Positions 54,032 to 61,350 of a stretch of DNA of 64,000 nt are shown here, piece after piece. A program made the translations under genes and the position numbers. The first letter of the stretch is position 1. Each line of letters opens with the position of its first letter. Source of the stretch: Aquimonas sp964586455 (GTDB lineage Bacteria > Pseudomonadota > Gammaproteobacteria > Xanthomonadales > Xanthomonadaceae); assembly GCA_964586455.1 (NCBI GenBank), contig CAZPHV010000004.1, positions 1 through 64,000 on the forward strand. Reading direction: 5' to 3'. A model generated the notes under the pieces. That model was not told the origin of the DNA and ran no database searches. It saw nothing but the letters and a program-made list of their open reading frames with translations.

Positions 54032-54868
54032 GTGAGCTCGCCGCAGCTGTCGGTTGTGGTGGTCAGTCATGACAGCGATTCGGTGCTGCCGCGCTGCATC
54101 AATGCTCTACGCGCGCAGCGTGATCTGCAGACGGAAATCGTTCTGGTCGACAATGGCTCGCGCCTACCCCCGAGCGCTGAGCTTGGCGTCGATCAGCTGC
54201 TTTGCAATGCGGACAACCCTGGTTTTTCTGTCGCCTGCAACCAGGGCGCGGCGCGCGCCCGCGCTCCCTGGCTGTTGTTCCTCAACCCCGACTGCTTTCC
54301 TGGCCCAGACGATCTTGCGCAGTTGCTTGCGCTCGGGGAATCGGCTCTGCGCGACGGCGCGGTCGGTGCGCTGGGGGTGCAGCTGCTCGACGCCGACGGT
54401 GCGGCGCAGGCGGCTTCCTTCCGGCGCGATCCCCGTCCGCATCGCGTGCTGGACGCGCTCCTGCGTGGGCGAGCCGCCATCGAGTCCGTACCGGCATCCG
54501 ATCGCGCCGTGCTCGAGGTCGAAGCCATCTCCGGCGCCTTGATGCTGATGCCGCGCGATTCCTTCGAGGCCGTCGGTGGATTCGACGAAGGCTATCGCCT
54601 GCATTTCGAGGATCTGGACCTGTGCCGGCGGCTGCGTCAGAACGGCTTGCGCGTGCTGTTCGCGCCGGGGCTGCGCATCACCCACCTGAAGGGCACCAGC
54701 AGCCGCAGACGACCGCTGTGGGTGGCCTGGCAAAAGCACCGCGGCTGGCGGCGCTATTTCGAGCGCTTCGATGCCGCCGATTTGAGCGCACCCGCGCGCC
54801 TTGGTTTCCGGTGCCTGATCTGGTTGGCGCTGCCGCTGCTGATGCTGCGTGCGCTGCGGCCGTCCTGA
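54032..54868 (+). CDS. GT2 family glycosyltransferase
   Basis: The 278-residue enzyme (rhamnosyltransferase-like) has the GT-A start QLSVVVVSHDSDSVLPRCIN, nucleotide-binding VLVDNGSRLPPSA, GFSVACNQGAARARAPWLLF, the metal-site LNPDCFPGPDDLAQL and an acceptor motif GGFDEGYRLHFEDLDLCRRL. A hydrophobic tail (LIWLALPLLMLRAL) may tether it to the membrane. GTG 54032, 2 bases after the preceding stop and with GAAGG upstream, is preferred; ATG 54011 would overlap the previous gene. Confidence 0.9.
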   Translation: MSSPQLSVVVVSHDSDSVLPRCINALRAQRDLQTEIVLVDNGSRLPPSAELGVDQLLCNADNPGFSVACNQGAARARAPWLLFLNPDCFPGPDDLAQLLALGESALRDGAVGALGVQLLDADGAAQAASFRRDPRPHRVLDALLRGRAAIESVPASDRAVLEVEAISGALMLMPRDSFEAVGGFDEGYRLHFEDLDLCRRLRQNGLRVLFAPGLRITHLKGTSSRRRPLWVAWQKHRGWRRYFERFDAADLSAPARLGFRCLIWLALPLLMLRALRPS

Positions 54869-54913
54869 TCGCGATCGCGCCAACCACCGAAGCAACGACC
54901 GAGTACGCCGCCC

Positions 54914-55276
54914 ATGTCGACCCCTGCACCCACCGATATCGTTCTGCACCAGCGATCGCGCGTTCTCGAAGTCGCTTTTGACGACGGACTTCGCTTTCAT
55001 CTGCCCTGCGAGTACCTGCGTGTCGAGTCGCCCTCAGCCGAAGTGCAGGGGCATGGTCCGGGGCAGAAAGTGCTGGTGGCCGGCAAGCGCGCGGTGGGTA
55101 TCGACGCGATCGAACCCGTCGGTCACTACGGCGTGCTGCTGCGTTTCGACGATGGCCACGACACCGGCATCTTCAGCTGGTCGACCCTGTACACCCTCGG
55201 TCGCGAGCAGGAACAGCGCTTCGACGCCTACCTGCAGGCCTTGGCCGCAGCGGGGATGTCGCGCGAGACTGGCTGA
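54914..55276 (+). CDS. DUF971 (GBBH-like N-terminal domain) protein
   Basis: The 120-residue protein has the DUF971 pattern: LEVAFDDGLRFHLPCEYLRV near the N terminus and GHYGVLLRFDDGHDTGIFSW plus STLYTLGREQE near the C terminus. Relatives form a small beta-domain also found at the N terminus of gamma-butyrobetaine hydroxylase. The bacterial stand-alone role is not settled, but links to iron-sulfur metabolism have been suggested. It is convergent with the SLC13 gene. The 248-base gap after it holds a GC inverted repeat (55292-55319) and nothing else clear. Confidence 0.85.
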   Translation: MSTPAPTDIVLHQRSRVLEVAFDDGLRFHLPCEYLRVESPSAEVQGHGPGQKVLVAGKRAVGIDAIEPVGHYGVLLRFDDGHDTGIFSWSTLYTLGREQEQRFDAYLQALAAAGMSRETG

Positions 55277-55524
55277 GAGCCTCGGCACGTTGCGCGCGCA
55301 TTGGGGGTCTACGCGCGCGGCGCACCTGCCGGTGAACTCGTTGCGCACGCTGCGCGTATCAGCAGCCTCAGAAGCCATGGCAGCAGAGCCTCAGTCGAGA
55401 CCGGCGCGCAGACGAGCGGAGCGCAGCGACAACGAATGCGAGGGTGCATGAACATTCGATCGCAGGGTGGGCGGCCGATCATCGCTGTGCTTGCTACTGA
55501 AAGGGTACGGAGCACAGCCCAACC

Positions 55525-57351
55525 TCAGAACACCAGATAGCTGATCGCCAGAACCCAGGCGATGTACAGGGTCGATACCGGCAGCCCGACCTTGAGCAGA
55601 TCGACCATCCGATAGCCGGCCGGGCCCGCAACCATGGCCAGGACAGGATTGCTGCCGGTCAGAAAATTGTTCGACGCCGACAGCGCTACCACCACCGCGA
55701 ACTGGATGGGCGCCGCACCTGTCGAGATCGCGATGTTGATCGCCATCGGCACCATGATCACCGTCGCGCCGACGTTGCTGATGACCATGGCCAGCCCGGT
55801 GGTGATCAGGCCAAGCACGCCGAGCAGGGCCCAGCTGGGCAGATCGCCGAAATGCTCCAGTGTCTGGCTGGCGACGAAGTTGGCCACCCCCGAGCTGTCC
55901 ACGGCCCATCCCAGCGGGATCAGAGAGGCCATGATGAAGACGGTCTTCCAGTTCACCGAGGCGTAGGCCTCGTCCATGTTGATGACGCCGAGCAGCAGCA
56001 TGCCGACCACGCCGGTCATCAGCGCCACCGGCACCGCGACCTCGCTGGACAGCGCAAGCGCGAGCGCCACTGCGAAACAGAGCAATGCATGCCAGAGCTT
56101 GTGCGGGCGCTGCTCGTCCTTCGGGTAGTCGGTGACCACCACGAAGTCGCGGTTGCTGGCGGCGGATCCGAGGTCGCGCCAGAAGCTGTGGAAGACCAGA
56201 AGGTCGCCTGCGCGTAGCGGAGTGTTGCGGATGTCCTCGCGGAAGATTTCGTTGCCGCGGTTGATGGCCAGCACGCTGATGCCCAGCCGCTTGCGCAGAT
56301 GCAGCTGTTCCAGCGTCTGTCCGATCAGCTGTGAGTTCGGCGGGATCACGGCTTCCGAAATGCCGGCGCGGCTCGGGTTGAACAGGTCGGCGAAATTGCG
56401 CAACCGCGCCTGCATGCGCAGCAGCTGGTTCTGCGCGAAATCCGCCACCTGCTCGCGGGGGCCCATCACGCCCAGCACGCTGCCGACCCAGATCATCTCG
56501 TCAGCCGGCGGTGCCAGCCGGGCTTCGTTGCCGCTTTTGAGTGCTAGCAACAATGGCGCGCCGCGCATGGATTCTGCTTCCAGCACCGACATGCCAACCA
56601 AGGGGCTGTCGGAAGTCACGGTCAGTTCGTAGACATCACCATCAATGCCGTAGGCGCGGGCGAAATAGCTTTCGGTGCGGCCCGGTGCGACGCCCTTGTC
56701 CTCGCCCTGTCCCAGTAGACGCGCCCCAAACAGTCGGAAGAAGACCAGCGCCAATATCAACAGACCGAGCCCGATCGGCAGCGGCGCGAAGATCGGCAAC
56801 GGCGTCAGCGAAGCCACGCCCGAGGGCAGGTTGCGATTGGAGGCCACCAGCAGATCGTTCAACAGGATCAGTGGCGAGCTGCCAACCATCGTCAGCGCTC
56901 CGCCCATCACCACGCAGACCGCGATCGGCAGCAGCAGCCGGCCCAGCGACACGCCGGTGCGCGCCGACAGGCGCGCCGCCACCGGTAGGAACAGTGCGGT
57001 GACCGACGGATTCTGCATCACCGATGAGACCAGGCCTGCAACGCCGCTCGACAGCAGCACGAGGCGTTCCTCATAGCCCTTGGACTTGCGCAACAGCCAG
57101 ACAGCGACCCGGTTCAACAGGCCGGTGCGGTCAAGCCCCGCGCCGAGGATCATGGTGGCGATCACGCTGATCACGGCGTTGCCGGCGAAGCCGTCGAACA
57201 GTTGGTCCACCGGCACCAGGCCAAACAGACCGAGGCAGACCAGCACAAGCAGGGCGGTCACGTCCTGGCGCACACGCTCCCAGATGAACATGCCCATGGT
57301 GAAGGCCATCAGGCCAATCACCAGCCACATGTCGGTGGAGATCGCGGCCAC
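55525..57351 (-). CDS. SLC13/DASS family permease with two TrkA-C (RCK_C) domains
   Basis: The 608-residue inner-membrane protein has about 11 membrane segments. Two soluble TrkA-C domains are inserted in the middle (residues ~215-390; VYELTVTSDSPLVGMSVLEA and NSQLIGQTLEQLHLRKRLGI). Conserved transporter loops are SVMQNPSVTALFLPVAAR and SNNFLTGSNPVLAMVAGP. Homologues transport sulfate, dicarboxylates or other anions with sodium. The substrate is not evident here. GTG 57351 is taken as start; ATG 57330 is the alternative. Confidence 0.92.
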   Translation of the reverse strand: MAAISTDMWLVIGLMAFTMGMFIWERVRQDVTALLVLVCLGLFGLVPVDQLFDGFAGNAVISVIATMILGAGLDRTGLLNRVAVWLLRKSKGYEERLVLLSSGVAGLVSSVMQNPSVTALFLPVAARLSARTGVSLGRLLLPIAVCVVMGGALTMVGSSPLILLNDLLVASNRNLPSGVASLTPLPIFAPLPIGLGLLILALVFFRLFGARLLGQGEDKGVAPGRTESYFARAYGIDGDVYELTVTSDSPLVGMSVLEAESMRGAPLLLALKSGNEARLAPPADEMIWVGSVLGVMGPREQVADFAQNQLLRMQARLRNFADLFNPSRAGISEAVIPPNSQLIGQTLEQLHLRKRLGISVLAINRGNEIFREDIRNTPLRAGDLLVFHSFWRDLGSAASNRDFVVVTDYPKDEQRPHKLWHALLCFAVALALALSSEVAVPVALMTGVVGMLLLGVINMDEAYASVNWKTVFIMASLIPLGWAVDSSGVANFVASQTLEHFGDLPSWALLGVLGLITTGLAMVISNVGATVIMVPMAINIAISTGAAPIQFAVVVALSASNNFLTGSNPVLAMVAGPAGYRMVDLLKVGLPVSTLYIAWVLAISYLVF

Positions 57352-57426
57352 CCGCTAGCCGCCCTTTCGGTGCGGATTCACCGCGTGGGTGAATGGCGGA
57401 CGGGCAGCGCTGATGCTCACCGGAGT

Positions 57427-58143
57427 CTAGCTCCTCCGATACAGCAGGTCCCAAACCCCGTGTCCGAGGCGCAGACCGCGGCGCTCGAAGTGGGTCTCGG
57501 GACGCCAGTCAGGGCGCGCTACGTGTCCACCCGGGCCTTCGGTGTTGCGAAAGTGAGTGCTTGCGTCCATCACCTCCCACATCTGCTGCGCGTAGGGCTC
57601 CCAGTCGGTGGCCAGATGCAGCAGGCCACCGGGGGCGATCCTGTCAGCCAGCAGTTCGACGAAGCCGGGCTGGACCAGTCGCCGTTTGACGTGGCGCTTC
57701 TTGTGCCAGGGGTCGGGAAAATAGATCCGCACTTCGCTGAGCGCGCCTTCGCCGATGCACTGCTTCAGCACCTCGACCGCGTCTTCGGCATACAGGCGAA
57801 CATTGCCGAGCGCCAGGGATTCGATCGCATTGAGCGCTCGACCGACGCCGGGCTTGTGCACCTCGATGCCGATGAAGCTCTTATCCGGCGAATGCTGGGC
57901 GCCGTGGATCAGGGCCTCGCCATTGCCAAAGCCGATCTCCAGCACCAGCGGAGCACTGCGGCTGAAGCTGGCCGTGGCATCCAGCGGGCCTTGCGCGATC
58001 TCCAAGCCGAACCTGGGCCACAGCTGATCGAGCGCCCGCTGCTGCGCCGGTGTCAGCCGACCGGCGCGCTGTACGAAGCTGCGCAGCGGGCGAGTGGCCG
58101 CTTCGGGCAACTCGCGCGTCACCGCGGTGTCTGCAACGTTCAT
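57427..58143 (-). CDS. trmB: tRNA (guanine-N7-)-methyltransferase TrmB
   Basis: The 238-residue enzyme methylates G46 of tRNA variable loops. It has the SAM motif LVLEIGFGNGEALIHGAQ, IGIEVHKPGVGRALNAIE and the family signature IYFPDPWHKKRHVKRRLVQP, with ending TWFERRGLRLGHGVWDL-like. Its ATG overlaps the thiG stop by one base, so it is coupled to thiG, an arrangement common in gammaproteobacteria. Confidence 0.95.
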   Translation of the reverse strand: MNVADTAVTRELPEAATRPLRSFVQRAGRLTPAQQRALDQLWPRFGLEIAQGPLDATASFSRSAPLVLEIGFGNGEALIHGAQHSPDKSFIGIEVHKPGVGRALNAIESLALGNVRLYAEDAVEVLKQCIGEGALSEVRIYFPDPWHKKRHVKRRLVQPGFVELLADRIAPGGLLHLATDWEPYAQQMWEVMDASTHFRNTEGPGGHVARPDWRPETHFERRGLRLGHGVWDLLYRRS

Positions 58144-58946
58144 CAGAAGAACAGCCCGTCGACCGGCGACGACGCGCTGGCGTAGCGCTTGCGCGGGATA
58201 CGACCAGCCAGGAATGCCTCGCGGCCGGCTTCGACCGCCTTGCGCATCGCGCTGGCCATCAGTACCGGCTGCTTGGCGCTGGCGATCGCCGTGTTCATCA
58301 GCACGCCATCGCAGCCGAGCTCCATCGCGATCGCGGCGTCGGAAGCGGTGCCGACGCCGGCGTCGACGATCACCGGCACCTTCAGCGTTTCAATGATCTC
58401 GAGCAGTGTGTAACGGTTCTGGATGCCCAGGCCCGAGCCGATCGGCGCCGCCAGCGGCATCACCGCTACGCAGCCGATCTTCTCCAGCTCGCGCGCGACG
58501 ATCGGATCGTCGCTGGTGTAGACCATCACCTCAAAACCGTCGCGCACCAGCACCTCGGCGGCGCGCAGGGTCTGCACCACATCGGGGTAGAGGGTCTTCT
58601 CGTCGCCCAGAACTTCGAGTTTGACCAGGTTGTGACCATCCAGCAGCTCGCGAGCCAGCCGACAGGTGCGCACGGCATCGTCCGCGCTGTAGCAGCCGGC
58701 GGTGTTGGGCAGCAGGGTGTAGCGCTCGGGTGGCAGGAAGTCGAGCAGGTTGGGTTCGCCGGCGTTCTGTCCGAGATTGGTGCGGCGAATGGCGACAGTC
58801 ACGATCTCGGCGCCGGCCGCTTCGCTGGCGCGGCGGGTCTCGTCGAAGTCGCGGAACTTGCCAGTGCCCGTCAGCAGGCGGGAGGAAAAACTGCGAGTGC
58901 CGATCACAAGCCGGTCGGCGGCGGTCTGGGGTGCGCTGTCCATCAC
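58143..58946 (-). CDS. thiG: Thiazole synthase ThiG
   Basis: The 267-residue TIM-barrel enzyme builds the thiazole phosphate of thiamine from DXP, dehydroglycine and ThiS thiocarboxylate. Visible are SRLLTGTGKFRDFDETRRAS, the phosphate and substrate loops PLAAPIGSGLGIQNRY, VIVDAGVGTASDAAIAMELG and CDGVLMNTAIASAKQPVLMA. It lies downstream of thiS and upstream of trmB. I looked for a TPP riboswitch before thiS and saw none. Confidence 0.96.
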   Translation of the reverse strand: MMDSAPQTAADRLVIGTRSFSSRLLTGTGKFRDFDETRRASEAAGAEIVTVAIRRTNLGQNAGEPNLLDFLPPERYTLLPNTAGCYSADDAVRTCRLARELLDGHNLVKLEVLGDEKTLYPDVVQTLRAAEVLVRDGFEVMVYTSDDPIVARELEKIGCVAVMPLAAPIGSGLGIQNRYTLLEIIETLKVPVIVDAGVGTASDAAIAMELGCDGVLMNTAIASAKQPVLMASAMRKAVEAGREAFLAGRIPRKRYASASSPVDGLFF

Positions 58947-59009
58947 GCGATTATCGACTGAACGCGCGAGCCCTGTCGCGACGCGCGGCGCGATCGGGTG
59001 GGAATTTCT

Positions 59010-59228
59010 TCAGCCACCACCCAGTGCATGCACCAGCTCAACGACATCGCCCTCGGCCAGCGCGCGTTCGCCATGCTGGCTCTTGGGGACGATTTCGAGG
59101 TTGACCTCGACCGCGACTCTGCGGCCCGCGTGGCCCAGCAGCGCGATCAGGTCAGAGACGCAGGTGCCAACCGGCACTTCGCGCGCTTCGCCGTTCAACT
59201 GGATGCGGATCATCGGGGGCGTGCTCAT
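59010..59228 (-). CDS. thiS: Sulfur carrier protein ThiS
   Basis: The 72-residue ubiquitin-like carrier ends in HALGGG, the Gly-Gly tail that is thiocarboxylated and hands sulfur to ThiG. The core MIRIQLNGEAREVPVGTCVS matches the family. ATG 59228 is taken because AAGG lies 9 bases upstream; starting at ATG 59213 would give 67 residues, closer to the usual 66 but with no ribosome site. It is 63 bases upstream of thiG in the same operon. Confidence 0.9.
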   Translation of the reverse strand: MSTPPMIRIQLNGEAREVPVGTCVSDLIALLGHAGRRVAVEVNLEIVPKSQHGERALAEGDVVELVHALGGG

Positions 59229-59378
59229 GCGGAATGGGCCTTGGTCGTGTGCGTCCTCAGGTCGCGCTGTCGCGCGCGTTCGCATCCGCGACCAGGTGCG
59301 CCTTGGGGCTTTGAGGAAGCAGGAGTGGCGTGTGTGTGCGCCGCCTGAAGACTGCGATGGACCGCGTTCGGAGTGCCA

Positions 59379-59408
59379 TTGCCTGTGCAGGCCGCTGAGG
59401 GCTAAGCT
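59379..59408 (+). promoter_or_regulatory. Candidate sigma-70 promoter of tRNA-Gly
   Basis: TTGCCT at 59379-59384 and TAAGCT at 59403-59408 are separated by 18 bases and would start transcription about 6 bases before the tRNA. The boxes match moderately; there is no other candidate nearby. Confidence 0.4.
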
Positions 59409-59420
59409 CTCGCACCGAAC

Positions 59421-59494
59421 GCGGGTGTAGCTTAATGGTAAAGCAGTGGCTTCCCAAGCCACCGACGTGGGTTCGATTCCCATCACCCGCTCCA
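59421..59494 (+). tRNA. tRNA-Gly (anticodon CCC)
   Basis: The 74-base gene folds into a cloverleaf: acceptor GCGGGTG/CACCCGC, D-arm GTAGCTTAATGGTAAAGC, anticodon stem GTGGC/GCCAC with loop TTCCCAA (anticodon CCC), and T-arm GTGGGTTCGATTCCCAT. The discriminator base is T and CCA is encoded. No integrase or duplicated 3' end is visible near it. Confidence 0.97.
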
Positions 59495-59513
59495 CCCTAC
59501 TCGCCCCCGAGCC

Positions 59514-59957
59514 ATGGTCGAAACCCCTCCCATCGTGCTCGGCTGGTGCGAAACGCTTGCGCTGCCGGAACTCGCGATCGACGCCATCGAGGCGAAGATC
59601 GACACCGGTGCGCGCAGTTCATCCCTGCATGTTGATGAGCAAGTACTGTTCGAGCGCGAGGGCAGGGCATGGGTGCGCTTTCGACTGCATCAGGACGGCG
59701 CCGCGGCGCAGCTCCAGTTTCAGGCCGAAGCGCGCGTGCACGACCGACGTGCCGTGCGAGATTCCGGCGGGCATGAAACCGAGCGCGTGTTCATCCTTAC
59801 CACGCTGGCGATCGCGGGTCGCCGCTATCCGATCGAGGTCAATCTCGCGGCGCGGCGCGGCTTGAAGTTTCCCATGCTGCTGGGGCGTACGGCGCTGGCA
59901 GGGCATTTTCTTGTCGACCCCGCGCGCAAGCACGCGCTGGCCGCGCTGCAGCTGTAA
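59514..59957 (+). CDS. RimB-like retropepsin-fold protein (ATP-dependent zinc protease family)
   Basis: The 147-residue protein has the retropepsin motif KIDTGARSSSLHV and a C-terminal flap/loop region (RGLKFPMLLGRTALAGHFLV). It belongs to the COG4067 family, loosely annotated as ATP-dependent zinc protease and known as RimB in the rim operon of Pseudomonas. RimB there modulates RimK, which adds glutamates to ribosomal protein S6. The rimK gene follows 76 bases downstream, which supports this role. Confidence 0.85.
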   Translation: MVETPPIVLGWCETLALPELAIDAIEAKIDTGARSSSLHVDEQVLFEREGRAWVRFRLHQDGAAAQLQFQAEARVHDRRAVRDSGGHETERVFILTTLAIAGRRYPIEVNLAARRGLKFPMLLGRTALAGHFLVDPARKHALAALQL

Positions 59958-60033
59958 CCCTCTGGCCTCGACGCCTCGCTAAGCTGTCGACGACGCTCGT
60001 TCCCAGATTCGAGATCCCACCCTCCCGCCTCGT

Positions 60034-60927
60034 ATGAAACTTGCCATCCTCTCGCGCAACTCCAAGCTCTACTCGACCCAGCGGCTGGTGGAAGCCGGCC
60101 GTGTGCGCGGCCACACGGTGCGCGTGCTGGATCCACTGCGCTGCTACATGCGCATCGCGCCCGGCAGCTTCGAGATGCACTACAAGGGACGTGAGCTCAC
60201 CGATTTCGATGCGGTGATCCCGCGCATCGGCGCGTCCGTGACCTTCTACGGCACGGCCGTGCTGCGCCAGTTCGAGATGATGGGCAGCTATACCCCGAAC
60301 AACTCCGAGGCGATTCTTCGCGCCCGCGACAAGCTGCACTGTCACCAGTTGCTCGCCCGCCAGAAGATTGGCTTGCCCAAGACGGTGTTCGGCGACAACC
60401 CGGATGACACGGCGGATCTGCTGCGCATGCTCGGCAAACCGCCGCACGTCATCAAGCTCACCGAGGGCACCCAGGGCACCGGCGTGATTCTGGCCGAGCG
60501 CGCGGCGGCCTCGCGCAGCGTGATCGAAGCCTTCCGCGGCCTCTATGCCAACTTCATCGTGCAGGAGTTCATCGGCGAGGCCAAAGGCGCCGACCTGCGC
60601 TGCTTCGTCGTCGGTAGCCAGGTGGTGGCCGCGATGCGCCGTCAGGCAAAACCTGGCGAATTCCGTTCCAACCTGCACCGTGGTGGCACCGCGAAAGCGG
60701 TCGAGCTGAGCGACGAAGAGCGCGAGATCGCAATTCGCGCAGCGCGGGTGATGGGGCTCGGTGTCGCGGGCGTGGACCTGCTGCGCTCGAAGCGCGGCCC
60801 GCTGGTGCTCGAAGTGAACTCGTCGCCGGGGCTGGAGGGTATCGAAGGCGCGACCGGCGTGGATGTCGCAGGCCAGATCATCGACTACATCGATCGCCGC
60901 CTGCGAGCGCGCCGCAACAAAAGCTGA
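60034..60927 (+). CDS. rimK: Ribosomal protein S6 glutamate ligase RimK
   Basis: The 297-residue ATP-grasp ligase adds Glu residues to the C terminus of S6. The N terminus MKLAILSRNSKLYSTQRLVE is typical, followed by ATP-grasp elements HVIKLTEGTQGTGVILAERA, FIVQEFIGEAKGADLRCFVV and the metal-site end PLVLEVNSSPGLEGIEGATG. With the RimB-like gene upstream it probably forms a rim operon affecting translation. No terminator is seen directly after it; the first is at 61122. Confidence 0.95.
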   Translation: MKLAILSRNSKLYSTQRLVEAGRVRGHTVRVLDPLRCYMRIAPGSFEMHYKGRELTDFDAVIPRIGASVTFYGTAVLRQFEMMGSYTPNNSEAILRARDKLHCHQLLARQKIGLPKTVFGDNPDDTADLLRMLGKPPHVIKLTEGTQGTGVILAERAAASRSVIEAFRGLYANFIVQEFIGEAKGADLRCFVVGSQVVAAMRRQAKPGEFRSNLHRGGTAKAVELSDEEREIAIRAARVMGLGVAGVDLLRSKRGPLVLEVNSSPGLEGIEGATGVDVAGQIIDYIDRRLRARRNKS

Positions 60928-61030
60928 GCGGCGAGGTGGCGTTGGGCCGCCCGGGCGCGCGATGTTGCGCGGCTCAGCCCTCGCGCTTAACACGCACTCA
61001 AGCTCGGCTTAACTCATATTTAATCGCGCG

Positions 61031-61167
61031 TGTCGCAGCCTATCCCTACCGTGTCCTCTGCTCGGCACTCCTAAAGTCTTGGCGACTAGCAGAACCATCG
61101 GTATCGGGGCAGTACCTCTTCAGCCCGCCGTGCGCAGCTCCCCCTGCGCCGGTGGGCTTTTTCTTTT
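61031..61167 (+). ncRNA. Candidate small RNA with C-rich loops (sX13-like)
   Basis: About 137 bases with no coding frame lie between an AT-rich -10-like CATATTTAAT (61015-61024) and a strong terminator (61122-61167). Candidate structure: GTCGC (61032-61036) pairs GCGAC (61082-61086), and an inner hairpin GTGTC/GGCAC has loop CTCTGCTC. The terminator's inner stem GCGCAG/CTGCGC has loop CTCCCC. Unpaired stretches TCCCTACC, ACTCCTAA and ACCTCTT add further pyrimidine motifs that could pair with Shine-Dalgarno sequences, as in the sX13 RNA of Xanthomonas. The 103 bases between rimK and the start (60928-61030) show nothing else. No transcript evidence is available from sequence alone. Confidence 0.55.
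61122..61167 (+). terminator. Strong rho-independent terminator of the candidate sRNA
   Basis: AGCCCGCCG pairs CGGTGGGCT (one G-T pair), with an inner stem GCGCAG/CTGCGC and loop CTCCCC, followed by TTTTCTTTT. It is 195 bases beyond rimK and 184 bases before the TonB receptor gene, so it is unlikely to serve rimK alone. Confidence 0.9.
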
Positions 61168-61350
61168 GTGCACGGCTCTGCTGCACCGCAGCGAAAGGGC
61201 GCGACGGCGCGTGCGTTGAGTCGACGGGCGCACTTAACGCTTTTCTTCCAAATGCTGCGAGGGTACTATCCGGCGGTCCCCGGGGGCCGCCCACAGGCGG
61301 ATTCGATGGGATGTCCCGAGTATCGAAGTCACGACGCAGGAGAAACCCTT

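Noticed and set aside
59229..59420. TPP riboswitch upstream of thiS
   Set aside because: I looked for the conserved thi-box core and paired arms on the minus strand and found none; the space is shared with the tRNA gene.
59421..59494. Integration site at the tRNA-Gly gene
   Set aside because: No integrase, duplicated tRNA end or foreign-looking genes follow; rim genes of normal composition do.
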